64,000 nt of DNA from RHLJ01 sp965242845 (GTDB lineage: Bacteria > Bacteroidota > Rhodothermia > Balneolales > Balneolaceae). This document shows, piece after piece, positions 44,876 through 54,414 of this stretch. The number at the start of each line of letters is the position of its first letter. Positions within the stretch are counted from its first letter, which is position 1. The notes beneath the pieces are model-generated. The model made no database searches. It was not told the DNA's origin and saw only the letters and a list, made by a program, of their open reading frames with translations. Location of the stretch: NCBI GenBank assembly GCA_965242845.1, contig CBDETC010000002.1, forward strand, positions 434,001 through 498,000, in the 5' to 3' direction. The position numbers and the translations under genes were made by a program.

Positions 44876-45394
44876 TTATTCTGCCTGAAGTTTGGCTAAA
44901 ACTTGTGAGGTAATATTCAATCGTTCTTCTTTGGAGAAGAACACGATTGCATCTCCATAAGAAGTAGTTTGATTAAGAACTAAATCTAATCCCATTTCTT
45001 CTGCGATAGCTTTTATGGCTACATCCATTTTTTCAATGATTGGAGTCATCATCTGAGCTCGCTTTTGTCGAATCTCATTGAGATAGGTTTCCCTGTCTTG
45101 CTCGAGTGCATTATTTCTATCTAAAAACTCTTGCTCCTTTTGAGCTCGTGCTTCAGCTGATAACACCGTCTTTCCTTCTTCATAAGTAGCAAAATCCTGC
45201 TGAAGTTGTGTAGATTTTGCCAACAAATCGGCATCGCGTGTTTCAACCAACTTTTGTATTTCCTGGTCGACAATCTGCACTTCCTCTAACTGTGCCAATA
45301 CATTGGAAGGATTCATAAATCCAATTTTTATCTGCGCCTGACTACTCACTGTAAACAACAGTGCAATCAATACCGCAAGTACATGTTTTCCCAT
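44876..45394 (-). CDS. OmpH/Skp-like periplasmic chaperone, second tandem copy
   Basis: Second of three Skp-like genes, 172 residues with signal peptide (MGKHVLAVLIALLFTVSSQA). The core starts IKIGFMNPSNVLAQLEEVQI, coiled coil spans roughly residues 45-125, and the end VAIKAIAEEMGLDLVLNQTT is close to that of the third copy, so those two are the more similar pair. Gaps of 44 and 18 bases to its neighbours suggest co-transcription with bamA. Confidence 0.92.
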   Translation of the reverse strand: MGKHVLAVLIALLFTVSSQAQIKIGFMNPSNVLAQLEEVQIVDQEIQKLVETRDADLLAKSTQLQQDFATYEEGKTVLSAEARAQKEQEFLDRNNALEQDRETYLNEIRQKRAQMMTPIIEKMDVAIKAIAEEMGLDLVLNQTTSYGDAIVFFSKEERLNITSQVLAKLQAE

Positions 45395-45438
45395 AGCTCT
45401 AAAATTTATAGAAATTATCGTTTCTCTATGTAAGATGT

Positions 45439-45969
45439 TTATTCTATTTCGATTCCCAGCTCTAAAAGTATGGCTTCATTTAGATTCCATTCTCCACGAG
45501 CGTAAACCATATAAAGGTCACCTGAGCGATCAAATACAAAATCAAATCCCTGTTTTTGTGCAACCGTTCTTAGTGCAGTAAAAATCTGACGTTGAATAGG
45601 TTCCAATAAATCCCGTTGATTTTGAAAATATTCTCCTTCTGGACCAAATTTCTGATTCAAGAACGTATCGCGAGCGAGTTTCTTTTGCTGTATTTCATTT
45701 CTTTTTTGTTGCCTGATCTCTTCAGTATAAAGAATCTCTTTAGCTTTATAGTCTTCTTCCAGCGCAAGAATCTCGGCATCCAGTTCATTTAATTCTTGTT
45801 CCCAGCCATCACTTAGCAGTTGAAGTCGCTGCTCTATGCCCTGGTATTCCGGGATTTGAGCAAGAATAACCTCAGACTCAAAGTACCCGATTTTTTGATT
45901 TTGGGCCTCTACCTGAGCAACGCAAAACAAAACTATAGCAACAATTGATGTAAATAACTTTGTTTTCAT
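45439..45969 (-). CDS. OmpH/Skp-like periplasmic chaperone, first tandem copy
   Basis: First Skp-like gene after bamA, 176 residues. Signal peptide MKTKLFTSIVAIVLFCVAQV, then QKIGYFESEVILAQIPEYQG and a coiled coil rich in Gln/Leu/Glu (residues ~45-125). The end is QKQGFDFVFDRSGDLYMVYA. It diverges most from the other two. Its ATG overlaps the bamA stop codon by one base, indicating coupled translation, and a 44-base gap leads to the next copy. Confidence 0.92.
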   Translation of the reverse strand: MKTKLFTSIVAIVLFCVAQVEAQNQKIGYFESEVILAQIPEYQGIEQRLQLLSDGWEQELNELDAEILALEEDYKAKEILYTEEIRQQKRNEIQQKKLARDTFLNQKFGPEGEYFQNQRDLLEPIQRQIFTALRTVAQKQGFDFVFDRSGDLYMVYARGEWNLNEAILLELGIEIE

Positions 45970-48443
45970 TAGAATGGAGATCCAATATTAAACAAGAATT
46001 CCCAGTTTCCTGGAGCGATAGATGTACCATCTACTCCATCAAGCCTGTATCCATAACTCAAGTCGACTAAACCAAGTACCGGCAAGAATAGACGTGTTCC
46101 AAATCCAACAGAGCGCTTCAGCTTAAACGGATCGAAGTCAGCAAATTCCAGGTACGAATTACCTGCGTCATAAAACACATAAGGAATTAGCTGAAGCTGC
46201 TCAGTGCTAACCGCAGGGTATCTCATTTCGAAAGAATACTTAGCAAATAACCTTCCTCCAACCTGACGACCGTCAACTACGGGAGCAATACTTTCTCCAA
46301 TACCACCGGGATACCCTCTTAGGTCAATATTATCATACAAAAAGCTTTGTCGTTGCTGAAGCTGAGTACCACCAACTAAGAACAATTGGAAGTCACTTTG
46401 TTTGTCCTTGGTTAAATAACCGACAAACCCATAATCAGCCTGGCTGGTAAGTACAAGCTTACCTGCTAAAGGAACGTGGTGCTGGAAATTTGTAGTGATT
46501 TTATAGAATTCAGAAAAACCTGGTAATGGAGGTGCTACTTCTCCAGTAAGTGTAAACTTTGATCCGGAGTTTGGAGAGACAAAGTTATCAAGTGAGTTAC
46601 GTTCTAAGACCTGCTTTAAAGAAATAATACTGGAAGTACCTTCAGCCAGGAATGATAGTGAGTTGGTCACATCATACAACTGGTAACCAATCACCGTACG
46701 GGTTGAGAAGTAATCATCTGGCCATTTTAGACGCTTACCAATAGATACACTTGCTGAGAACAATCGATCACGCGCATCACTTCCTGTATAACGAATGAAA
46801 TTATAAGAAAGGTTTACTCCTAAAGAAGTGGGTTTCCCATTCAGCCATGGCTCAACAAAACCAAAACTGTAACTTTGATATCCAGTTCCTGTTACCTGAA
46901 CTCCTAACGATAAATTCTGACCATCACCAGAAGGGAAAGGAGTAAAATCCCCAGCAAGAGCACGCTGTAAGGAGAAATTATTGAAGTTTAATCGGGCTGA
47001 GATAATAGCGCCGATAGACTGTCCACCATAACCACCAGAGAATTCAAAGTTACTCGTACTTTGTGATTCATCAAGGCTAAAGGAAATATCTACCTCTTTG
47101 TTCTGCGGAATAGGAAGAACATCAGGAGTAATATTTTGAGGATCAAAATAACCGAGTGTACTAAGTTCCCGAATAGACCTGACGATTGCATCCCTGCTGT
47201 ACTTATTCCCAGGAATTGTTCTTAGAGTTCTTCGAACTACATCATCGTGAGTATTGGTATTCCCATAAAAAGAAACCTGACGGATAGTAGCTATTTCATC
47301 TTCATATAAATCGAAGTGGAGGTCAAGAGAGTCCTCACCAACCTTAGTAATAGTTGGAATTAGCTGGAAGAACAGGTATCCGATATTTTGGTAAAGACTG
47401 TTAATATCGGTGGAGCTTCTATTAAACGTAGTATTCTCCTCATACTTGGCCTCATTGAAGATATCCCCTTTTTCAAAACCTAATGAAAGCGATAATTGCT
47501 CATCGGTATAAACAGTATTTCCATCCCAGGTTACATTCCTGATCTTATATTGAGGACCTTCTTGAAGATCAAACCGAACTTTTATCCCCTTTTTATTTCC
47601 ATCGTAATCGAATACCCAAACTGAATCCGTTACAATACGAACATCTGAGTATCCATTATTCCGATAGAAAGTCAGAAGCTTTTCTTTACCCTCTTCAAAA
47701 TCTTCATCCTTGAATGTTTTCTTGGATAGGAATCTCCACCACCTATCCTCTTTGAGCGGTTTTACTTTCTTGGTAAGTTTTTTTTCTGAAAAAGCTTCGG
47801 CATCCGGAAACTGAATATCTTTTATCTCAAGCTTCTTACCTCTCTTTACATCAAAAATAAGTACCGATCTATTTTCAACTCTCTCAGCAGGTTCAACACG
47901 TGTTTCAATTTCGGTAAACCAAAGCCCCTTGCCTCGATAAAATTTATCGATAGCACGCTTAGCCTGCTCTATATTCGCTTCTGTAATTGCCGTACCAGGC
48001 AATAGGAGAATTTGTTTTTTAAGGTCTCTTCTTTCTGATCGTTTTACACCTTCGATTTTATACTCCAGCATTCGAGGTTGCTCAGTCACTTCAATGACTA
48101 TCCTCAACCCTGTTGTAGTACGTTCAGAAATAAATACTTTAACGTCAGAAAAAAGCCCTACGCGAAATAAGCGTTTTATCGCATTAGGAATATCCTCTCC
48201 GGGAAAAGTAATGGTAGATCCTGGTTGAATAAGACTCGCATTAATTATGAATTGCTCACGAGTTGTCTCGTTACCTCTTACTTCTACACCCAATACGGAA
48301 TACTCTTGGGGAATTTCTAAGGTTGGGTCAGTTATTTGGATTTCCTGAGCTTGTACTTTTTGAAGTGTTACTGCTGTAAAAGAGACAAATAGGAAAGAGA
48401 AAAGTAATCGTTTTAGAAAAATATGCACGTGGTTATTAGCCAA
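45969..48443 (-). CDS. bamA: BamA outer-membrane protein assembly factor
   Basis: Central subunit of the BAM complex, an Omp85 protein of about 824 residues. After a signal-like segment (LLFSFLFVSFTAVTL) come POTRA domains (for example YSVLGVEVRGNETTREQFI, RNVTWDGNTVYTDEQLSLSL, IRQVSFYGNTNTHDDVVRRT) to about residue 430 and then the 16-strand barrel, with GGYGGQSIGAIISARL and, in strands near the end, the LRGYPGG motif (VRGF-type lid lock) and a GTRLFLPVLGLVDLSYGYRL segment. No ATG lies before the signal region; the start is either TTG 48443 or GTG 48428. It is followed by three Skp-like chaperones. Confidence 0.95.
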   Translation of the reverse strand: MANNHVHIFLKRLLFSFLFVSFTAVTLQKVQAQEIQITDPTLEIPQEYSVLGVEVRGNETTREQFIINASLIQPGSTITFPGEDIPNAIKRLFRVGLFSDVKVFISERTTTGLRIVIEVTEQPRMLEYKIEGVKRSERRDLKKQILLLPGTAITEANIEQAKRAIDKFYRGKGLWFTEIETRVEPAERVENRSVLIFDVKRGKKLEIKDIQFPDAEAFSEKKLTKKVKPLKEDRWWRFLSKKTFKDEDFEEGKEKLLTFYRNNGYSDVRIVTDSVWVFDYDGNKKGIKVRFDLQEGPQYKIRNVTWDGNTVYTDEQLSLSLGFEKGDIFNEAKYEENTTFNRSSTDINSLYQNIGYLFFQLIPTITKVGEDSLDLHFDLYEDEIATIRQVSFYGNTNTHDDVVRRTLRTIPGNKYSRDAIVRSIRELSTLGYFDPQNITPDVLPIPQNKEVDISFSLDESQSTSNFEFSGGYGGQSIGAIISARLNFNNFSLQRALAGDFTPFPSGDGQNLSLGVQVTGTGYQSYSFGFVEPWLNGKPTSLGVNLSYNFIRYTGSDARDRLFSASVSIGKRLKWPDDYFSTRTVIGYQLYDVTNSLSFLAEGTSSIISLKQVLERNSLDNFVSPNSGSKFTLTGEVAPPLPGFSEFYKITTNFQHHVPLAGKLVLTSQADYGFVGYLTKDKQSDFQLFLVGGTQLQQRQSFLYDNIDLRGYPGGIGESIAPVVDGRQVGGRLFAKYSFEMRYPAVSTEQLQLIPYVFYDAGNSYLEFADFDPFKLKRSVGFGTRLFLPVLGLVDLSYGYRLDGVDGTSIAPGNWEFLFNIGSPF

Positions 48444-48452
48444 TAAAGTTCA

Positions 48453-49274
48453 TCAATTTTTGAGTAAACGCGACGAGTTACCCTTTTCGTCTTTTCCGAT
48501 TTCTAATTTTCCAAATCGCCGATCGCGTTTTTGATAAGACGTAATCGCTTCATAAAGCTCGTTGCGTCTAAAATCAGGCCAATACTGCTCTGTGATGTAT
48601 AATTCCGAGTATGCAAGCTGCCATAAAAGAAAGTTACTAATCCTGTATTCTCCACTGGTTCTGATAATAAGATCAGGGTCAGGAATGCTTGCTGTTGATA
48701 GATGATCGCTTATCATTTGATCATTTATCAATGCAGGGTCTAGTCTTCCTTCTTTCACATGAGCTGCAATCTTTTGTACTGCCTGGGTAATGTCCCATCT
48801 TCCGGAGTAGCTCAGTGCTAAACAAAGCTGAAGCCGTGTGTTATTCTTGGTTAACTCAGTGGCTTCATGCAGCTCTTGTTGACAATCCTTTGGAAAGCGA
48901 TCCATCTGACCGATAGTGACCAGTTGGATATCATTCTCATGCAAATTATCAGCTTCCTTTCTTAGAGAAGAAACCAACAATCGCATTAACCCTCGAACCT
49001 CAACGGATGGCCGGCCCCAGTTTTCGGTAGAAAAAGCATACAATGTAAGATACCTTACTCCCAGTTGAGCACAAGCTTCCGTTATATCTCTTACCGAATC
49101 TACTCCAACTTTATGCCCATGAAGCCTTACACTTCCCTTATTTTTAGCCCAACGCCCATTCCCATCCATGATAATGGCGATATGCTCTGGAATTTCTCCA
49201 TTTTCCTTTAAAAGGAGCTGATTAGCCTTGTCTTCTTTAGACTGTTCCGTTTTTGTAAGGGTGAGCTCTTTCAA
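48453..49274 (-). CDS. uppS: Isoprenyl transferase (undecaprenyl diphosphate synthase), TTG start
   Basis: Cis-prenyltransferase that makes the lipid carrier for peptidoglycan synthesis. The frame gives 273 residues from TTG 49272-49274; no ATG occurs before the catalytic region, so TTG is the only start. The signature IIMDGNGRWAKNKG (catalytic Asp near residue 37) is followed by RLHGHKVGVDSVRDI, YLTLYAFSTENWGRP and the C-terminal PDLIIRTSGEYRISNFLLWQ block with the ELYITEQYWPDF stretch. The first ~28 residues are a non-conserved extension. It ends nine bases before bamA. Confidence 0.94.
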   Translation of the reverse strand: MKELTLTKTEQSKEDKANQLLLKENGEIPEHIAIIMDGNGRWAKNKGSVRLHGHKVGVDSVRDITEACAQLGVRYLTLYAFSTENWGRPSVEVRGLMRLLVSSLRKEADNLHENDIQLVTIGQMDRFPKDCQQELHEATELTKNNTRLQLCLALSYSGRWDITQAVQKIAAHVKEGRLDPALINDQMISDHLSTASIPDPDLIIRTSGEYRISNFLLWQLAYSELYITEQYWPDFRRNELYEAITSYQKRDRRFGKLEIGKDEKGNSSRLLKN

Positions 49275-49344
49275 CTAGATTCTGCCTGATTTTTAAGCCT
49301 CTTAAATTAGAGCTTTAAGCATCCTTAAGCAAGGAAAACTGTCT

Positions 49345-49812
49345 CTATTCGGCATTAAGCTTTTGCTGTAAATCTACCATTTCAAGTAGTGCTAGTGCCG
49401 CTTCCCCGCCTTTGTTCCCTTTTTCTCCAGCTCGTTCTATCGCCTGCTTCACATCATCGGTGGTAAGCACCCCAAAAGCAACGGGTTTATTGTACTTTAA
49501 GTTGAGTTGTAGCACTCCCTGAGTTACAGCATCACACACGTACTCAAAATGCGGGGTACCTCCTCTTATTACAACTCCTAGTGCAATCACTCCGTCAACT
49601 TCATCATTCTCTAATACGAACTGAGTCGCAAGAGGAAGTTCAAATGATCCTGGGCAGCGAGTTACGAGTATATCCTCATCTTTAATCCCGTTTCCTTTTA
49701 GCGCTTTAATAGCTCCATCCAACATTTTGTCGGTGATACTGGAGTTCCATCTGGAAACTACGATCCCAATTTTTGCCCCTTCTGGTTGGGTTTTTCCTTC
49801 TATTACCTTCAT
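49345..49812 (-). CDS. ribH: 6,7-dimethyl-8-ribityllumazine synthase
   Basis: Penultimate riboflavin step, 155 residues. Recognisable motifs are IGIVVSRWNSSITDKM near residue 16, CPGSFELPLATQFV near 53, and GVVIRGGTPHFEYVCDAV with catalytic His88. The assembly-type residues for the icosahedral capsid family cannot be judged. The upstream PHP-domain gene ends six bases before its ATG, so they are probably one operon. No other rib gene or FMN riboswitch is near. Confidence 0.95.
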   Translation of the reverse strand: MKVIEGKTQPEGAKIGIVVSRWNSSITDKMLDGAIKALKGNGIKDEDILVTRCPGSFELPLATQFVLENDEVDGVIALGVVIRGGTPHFEYVCDAVTQGVLQLNLKYNKPVAFGVLTTDDVKQAIERAGEKGNKGGEAALALLEMVDLQQKLNAE

Positions 49813-49817
49813 TGAAG

Positions 49818-50669
49818 TTAGTTTTTTAATTCTACGATTTGCTTTCTCTGCTCACACATCCGGCTCATTTTATCAACATGTTTTAGAGCGACAGAAACGA
49901 CTCCTAAATGCCTTTTTGCCATTTCCTTTCCACCATGATAATCACTGCCTCCGGTAATAAGCAACGCGTTCTTTTCACAAATGGCCGTGTATTTCTTCTG
50001 GAGGGTAAAATTATGGCTTGGATGGATACACTCTATACCATCTATTCCAAGTTCGATAAATTCCTGAACCTCTTTTTCAGAATAGAATTTGGCAGGATGT
50101 GCCAATACCGCTGCTCCTCCAATACTTCGGATAATCTCAATTACTTCTTCAACCTGAGGATAGTTTTGATTGATTTCTCCTAGTTTTTCTGTGCTTAAAT
50201 ACCTTCCAAAGGCATCATTATGATTCCTTGCATAACCTTTATTGACCAACACCTTTGCTAAATGAGGCCTTCCAATATTGGCTCCATTAGCCTCTGCTCT
50301 TACTTCTTCATAATCAACAATAAGACCAAGCGAGTTTAGTGTTTCTATGATCCCTTTAATTCTATTGCGCCTTGCTATCCTTTGAGAAATAAAAAAATCA
50401 GCAAAAAACTGAGTATCCGTATTGAAGAAGTAGGCGAGGATATGCGATTCTCTATCCTTAAATGAACTGGTGATTTCCACCCCAGGAATAAGGCTTATTC
50501 CTAGTTCATCAGCTTTTTCTTTAGCAAGAAAGTATCCTTCATAGGTATCATGATCAGTGATAGAAAGAGCAGAAAGCTTTTTTTCGTGGGCAACCTCAAC
50601 TGCTTCTACCGGACTCAACCTTCCATCAGAACAAGTAGTATGAATGTGAAGATCAGCTTTAGGAAGCAT
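49818..50669 (-). CDS. PHP-domain phosphoesterase
   Basis: Metal-dependent phosphoesterase of 283 residues. The first metal-binding motif is DLHIHTTCSDGRLSP (residues 6-20), the second SITDHDTYEGY near 37, and GVEITSS near 63. Later EVIRSIGGAAVLAHPAKFY and LLITGGSDYHGGKEM complete the PHP set. Relatives hydrolyse 3',5'-nucleoside bisphosphates or related small phosphates. Its stop region is close to ribH and its ATG overlaps the CtpA gene stop by one base. Confidence 0.9.
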   Translation of the reverse strand: MLPKADLHIHTTCSDGRLSPVEAVEVAHEKKLSALSITDHDTYEGYFLAKEKADELGISLIPGVEITSSFKDRESHILAYFFNTDTQFFADFFISQRIARRNRIKGIIETLNSLGLIVDYEEVRAEANGANIGRPHLAKVLVNKGYARNHNDAFGRYLSTEKLGEINQNYPQVEEVIEIIRSIGGAAVLAHPAKFYSEKEVQEFIELGIDGIECIHPSHNFTLQKKYTAICEKNALLITGGSDYHGGKEMAKRHLGVVSVALKHVDKMSRMCEQRKQIVELKN

Positions 50670-52309
50670 TAGCCTTCACCATTCAAAATGCTCGAGATAT
50701 TTTTTGGGCTTGAAAGGACATTAAGGGCTTCCTGAATTTGGTCATCGAGTCTAAGAGCAGCATCCTTCTTTGCATTTTGCCCATTAAATCTTGAGATGAT
50801 TTCGAGGTAAACTGCTTTTCTTATTCGTTGTTCGGCCTGATCGAATTTTGCGGCCTTCTCCTGATCAATTACCTGTTCGATGGCGTCAATATGTGTTCTT
50901 ATTTCTTCGCTTTGATGCTTGGACCTCAACTCCGTTAACAACAATTCTGAATCTGTCCGGTAATTAAAACCCTTTTCTTCGATGAAGGCTTTAAATTCAT
51001 TAAATACGGCATCAGAGAGCTCTGGCTCATCATAAGATTGATTCTCAGCTTCAAATTGAGTGGCAAAATCGAAGTAAACCCCTTGCTGAAGTAATGATAC
51101 TTCTAACAATCCGGGAATTTCACAACCAGATACTACATCAGGTTCAATTCCCCTGCCTTCTTTTACGTCCCTTCCATTCCTTGTTTTAAAAATTCGGTTG
51201 GCAGTCTCAGCTCTTGAAATGGACGAGTTTCTGGATTGATGAGTATAATCAACGGATTGAATGCTTCTCCCACTTGGTGTAAAATAACGGGATATCGTTA
51301 TTTTCATGGAGGTGTTATAGGGCATTGGTTTTACAATTTGAACCAGGCCTTTTCCAAAACTCGTTTCCCCTAAAATCACGGCGCGGTCCAAATCCTGTAA
51401 GGCGCCGGACACAACTTCGGAGGCACTTGCGCTCCCCTCGTCCATTAAAATCACAATTGGCTTATCGAAAAGTACTGGCTCGCTTGTTTTATAGGCCTGA
51501 TTATACTCCGCTATTCTTCCTCTTGTCTCAACCACTGTGAGGCCAGGTTCAACAAACTTATCGACAATAGCTACGGCTTCCTGTAAAATCCCACCAGGAT
51601 TACCTCTTAGATCCAAAACTAATCCTTCCAGCGCATAGGCTGAGGATAAATCCTCAAGTGCTTGTCGAATTTCACTTGCCGAATTCATTCCAAATTGGGC
51701 TAACCGGATATACCCAATCTCATCATTATTTCCCAGATGGGTAGTATGTGTCACGTTAGGCACTTCTATACTCGCCCTGGTGATCTCAAATTCAAGGGGT
51801 TGATCAACACCAAACCGGCTGATTACCAGCATAACGTCAGACCCAATTTCACCCATCGTTAGATTTTGTACTTCCTCTGGTAACAAGCCTTCCGTTGACA
51901 CCCCATCAATGGAAAGAATCACGTCCCCTGCTCTAACCCCTCGCTGATCAGCCGGACCTCCTTCCGTAGGAGCAACTACAACTACTTCTCCATCTCTAAA
52001 CCCTGCCTCAATACCTATTCCTGCATAGTTACTTCGTGAGAAAATTTCAGCCTGCTGATTCTGTGTTTCATTATAGAAAACCGTGTATGGGTCAAGCGTT
52101 TCGAGCATAGCCTGCATCCCGTTTCGCATCAGCAACTCAGGATTAACGTCATCTACATACTCAAGAGCGATATTCTCATAGGCCTCACTGAAAATGGAAA
52201 AGTTCTTTTTGATGAGGAAGTAGACATCCTGTTCCTGAAAACCAAAGGTGTTAACAGGTAATAGTATAGCCAGGATTAGCCACAGGCTTCTTCTCATCAA
52301 ATTTTTCAT
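50669..52309 (-). CDS. Carboxy-terminal processing protease (S41) with PDZ domain
   Basis: Exported serine protease of 546 residues. Signal peptide MKNLMRRSLWLILAILLP, a PDZ domain (residues ~85-170, YAGIGIEAGFRDGEVVVVAP) and the S41 core. The catalytic Ser is in GSASASEVVSGALQD near residue 294 and the Lys in GETSFGKGLVQIVKP near 318, 25 residues apart as in other C-terminal processing proteases. A long helical C-terminal extension (~430-546) is probably regulatory. It lies five bases downstream of a LysM transglycosylase, linking cell-wall degradation with the degradation of envelope proteins. Confidence 0.93.
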   Translation of the reverse strand: MKNLMRRSLWLILAILLPVNTFGFQEQDVYFLIKKNFSIFSEAYENIALEYVDDVNPELLMRNGMQAMLETLDPYTVFYNETQNQQAEIFSRSNYAGIGIEAGFRDGEVVVVAPTEGGPADQRGVRAGDVILSIDGVSTEGLLPEEVQNLTMGEIGSDVMLVISRFGVDQPLEFEITRASIEVPNVTHTTHLGNNDEIGYIRLAQFGMNSASEIRQALEDLSSAYALEGLVLDLRGNPGGILQEAVAIVDKFVEPGLTVVETRGRIAEYNQAYKTSEPVLFDKPIVILMDEGSASASEVVSGALQDLDRAVILGETSFGKGLVQIVKPMPYNTSMKITISRYFTPSGRSIQSVDYTHQSRNSSISRAETANRIFKTRNGRDVKEGRGIEPDVVSGCEIPGLLEVSLLQQGVYFDFATQFEAENQSYDEPELSDAVFNEFKAFIEEKGFNYRTDSELLLTELRSKHQSEEIRTHIDAIEQVIDQEKAAKFDQAEQRIRKAVYLEIISRFNGQNAKKDAALRLDDQIQEALNVLSSPKNISSILNGEG

Positions 52310-52314
52310 AGGTA

Positions 52315-54309
52315 CTATTTTATACGGAGGGACTGACCTACATAAATTCTGGAACCGGAAATATTATTCAATCTTCGAATTTGTGAGGTACTTACTCCGT
52401 GTGATTCGGCAATTTCACTTAGGGTATCGTTCTGCTTAACGACATAAGTAACTGATCCATTGTCATTTGTAGTTGTGGATGACGATGACGCTAAGAAAAT
52501 ATTTTCCCCACGCTTTTGTCTTGTCTCGATATCCTGCTTCTCTCTAAAAGAAAGACCATTAACCTGCTCGTAATGCCCTTTTCTGGAATTAGGAACATAA
52601 ATAGACAGGTTTTGACCTACACGTATGGTATTTCCAATCCCGTTCCATGTTCTGATATTCCACGCTCGTACATCGTACCACTCTGCGATATGCCCAACCG
52701 TATCTCCGGTTTTAACTTTATAAGTAAGTTTGGTCGAATTAGCAGGAACAGAAGAACTAGAGCTTGTTGACCTCGTGGTGGTAGTTCCACTTTGTTGGTT
52801 CGTAGGTCGGTTTACTGAAAGCTTCGATGTACTGCCTTCTGGTAAAGGAACAGCTAATACCTGACCCGGATAAATAATATTTGAAAGGTTTTCATTGGTA
52901 GCGTAAATACCGCTCACCGTAGTCCCGTACTTCCGGGCGATCAAGCCAATAGACTCGCCACTTCTAACGGTATGCATAGTAATGCTTTGATTCACATTTT
53001 CCTTCGGTATATCATCGTATGAAGCGAGGAATTCTGCCTTTTTACCGCTAGGGATTTTAAGCGCATATTTATTTCCAGGAGGAGTTGCCCATCTCAGTAG
53101 CTCAGGATTGTACTCTTTTAATTCATTGGTAGTTATCCCGATAATCTTTGCCATTTCTTCCAGTGGCATGAGCGGATCTACTTCAACGATATCGTAAGAG
53201 TAGCGCTCTTTTCCATAACTCTTCCGGAATCCAAACTCTTCCGGGCTCATATTGATCATTGTAGTAGCAATGAATCCCGGTACATATCCTCTGGTTTCTC
53301 TAGGTAAGTAAGGATAAGCCGCCCAATAATCTTTTTCTCCCCCTGCACGGCGAATTGCTCTATTCAATCCACGAGGACTAATGTTATAATTGGCCATTGC
53401 AAGGTGCCAATCTCCCCAAATGTTATGCAAATCCTTTAAATGGCGCGCAGCAGCACGGGTTGCTTTTTCCGGGTCACGGCGTTCATCAACCCACCAATTG
53501 ATTTCCAGACCATATACTCTTCCTGTAGCTGCAATAAATTGCCACATACCAACTGCTGAGGCCCAGCTTCTTGCCGTTGGATTGATACCACTTTCGATAA
53601 AGGAGAGATATACCAGTTCTGGTGGAAGTCCTTCTTCAGCAAAAATCTCATCCATCATAGGTTTGTACACTTCCGCTCTTTCTCTCCAGGTTTCCATTAC
53701 TTCTGGTCTCCTGAGCGTGTAATACACCAGGTGTCGGTTTACCTGTGCATTCTGAATGAGCGGGACATCCGTTTTTTGAATGGAAAAATCATTTGGGAAC
53801 TCGAAATCTTCAGAGATAAGAGTTTCATCCTCCAGGAAATCCTCCTGGATAGCAAAAATTTCGCCTTGTGGTTCGCCTTCAGCATCGGTTATTCCATAGA
53901 ACTGACGGTATTCAGCAACCACAACTCTTGATAACTCACCAAATCTACGATCTGATCTAATTTCGGGATAATCATCTAACAGATCCTGAGAAGCCTCTAC
54001 AGCATCGTTGATGTACTTTTCAGTAAGAATAGCATCTTCAGCCACCTGTGCATCCAAAGCCATGATGTACATCTTGTAGATATCAGAGATTCGCGTAATC
54101 ACATCCTTCTGAAAACTATCAAGGGGATTAAGCGTTGGAGTTTCAGTCAAACCTTCCTGAGCTGGTGAACTCTCCATCGGGTTTGAATAAGGTAATAGCC
54201 TCTCGGGCATCTCCTTACTTTTAACTGTAGCTGTGGTGTCTTGAGCCCAACTTAGCGTTGTACTCAACATGAGGATTGAAAAACTAATGCCTACTAACTG
54301 TTTGTTCAT
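52315..54309 (-). CDS. mltD: Membrane-bound lytic transglycosylase (MltD type) with three LysM domains
   Basis: Periplasmic muramidase of about 664 residues. Signal peptide (NKQLVGISFSILMLSTTLSW), a 190-residue linker, an SLT catalytic domain (ELVYLSFIESGINPTARSW, catalytic Glu near 237; NYNISPRGLNRAIRRAGG) and three C-terminal LysM repeats (TVRSGESIGLIARKYGTTV near 445; TYKVKTGDTVGHIAEWYDV near 550; YVVKQNDTLSEIAESHGV near 615). I prefer the ATG two codons inside the longest frame, which begins with GTG. It precedes the CtpA gene by five bases. Confidence 0.93.
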   Translation of the reverse strand: MNKQLVGISFSILMLSTTLSWAQDTTATVKSKEMPERLLPYSNPMESSPAQEGLTETPTLNPLDSFQKDVITRISDIYKMYIMALDAQVAEDAILTEKYINDAVEASQDLLDDYPEIRSDRRFGELSRVVVAEYRQFYGITDAEGEPQGEIFAIQEDFLEDETLISEDFEFPNDFSIQKTDVPLIQNAQVNRHLVYYTLRRPEVMETWRERAEVYKPMMDEIFAEEGLPPELVYLSFIESGINPTARSWASAVGMWQFIAATGRVYGLEINWWVDERRDPEKATRAAARHLKDLHNIWGDWHLAMANYNISPRGLNRAIRRAGGEKDYWAAYPYLPRETRGYVPGFIATTMINMSPEEFGFRKSYGKERYSYDIVEVDPLMPLEEMAKIIGITTNELKEYNPELLRWATPPGNKYALKIPSGKKAEFLASYDDIPKENVNQSITMHTVRSGESIGLIARKYGTTVSGIYATNENLSNIIYPGQVLAVPLPEGSTSKLSVNRPTNQQSGTTTTRSTSSSSSVPANSTKLTYKVKTGDTVGHIAEWYDVRAWNIRTWNGIGNTIRVGQNLSIYVPNSRKGHYEQVNGLSFREKQDIETRQKRGENIFLASSSSTTTNDNGSVTYVVKQNDTLSEIAESHGVSTSQIRRLNNISGSRIYVGQSLRIK

Positions 54310-54414
54310 AAACACACTGTAGATTAATAAGGGTTCAAGTTAATGATTATCAGCTTTAATGTGAACGAAAGTCGACCACTACAAAAGAACGAAATTATAA
54401 AGCAAAAACACTCT

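Noticed and set aside
49345..49900. FMN riboswitch for ribH
   Set aside because: The gene follows a coding region by a few bases, so there is no room for the aptamer.
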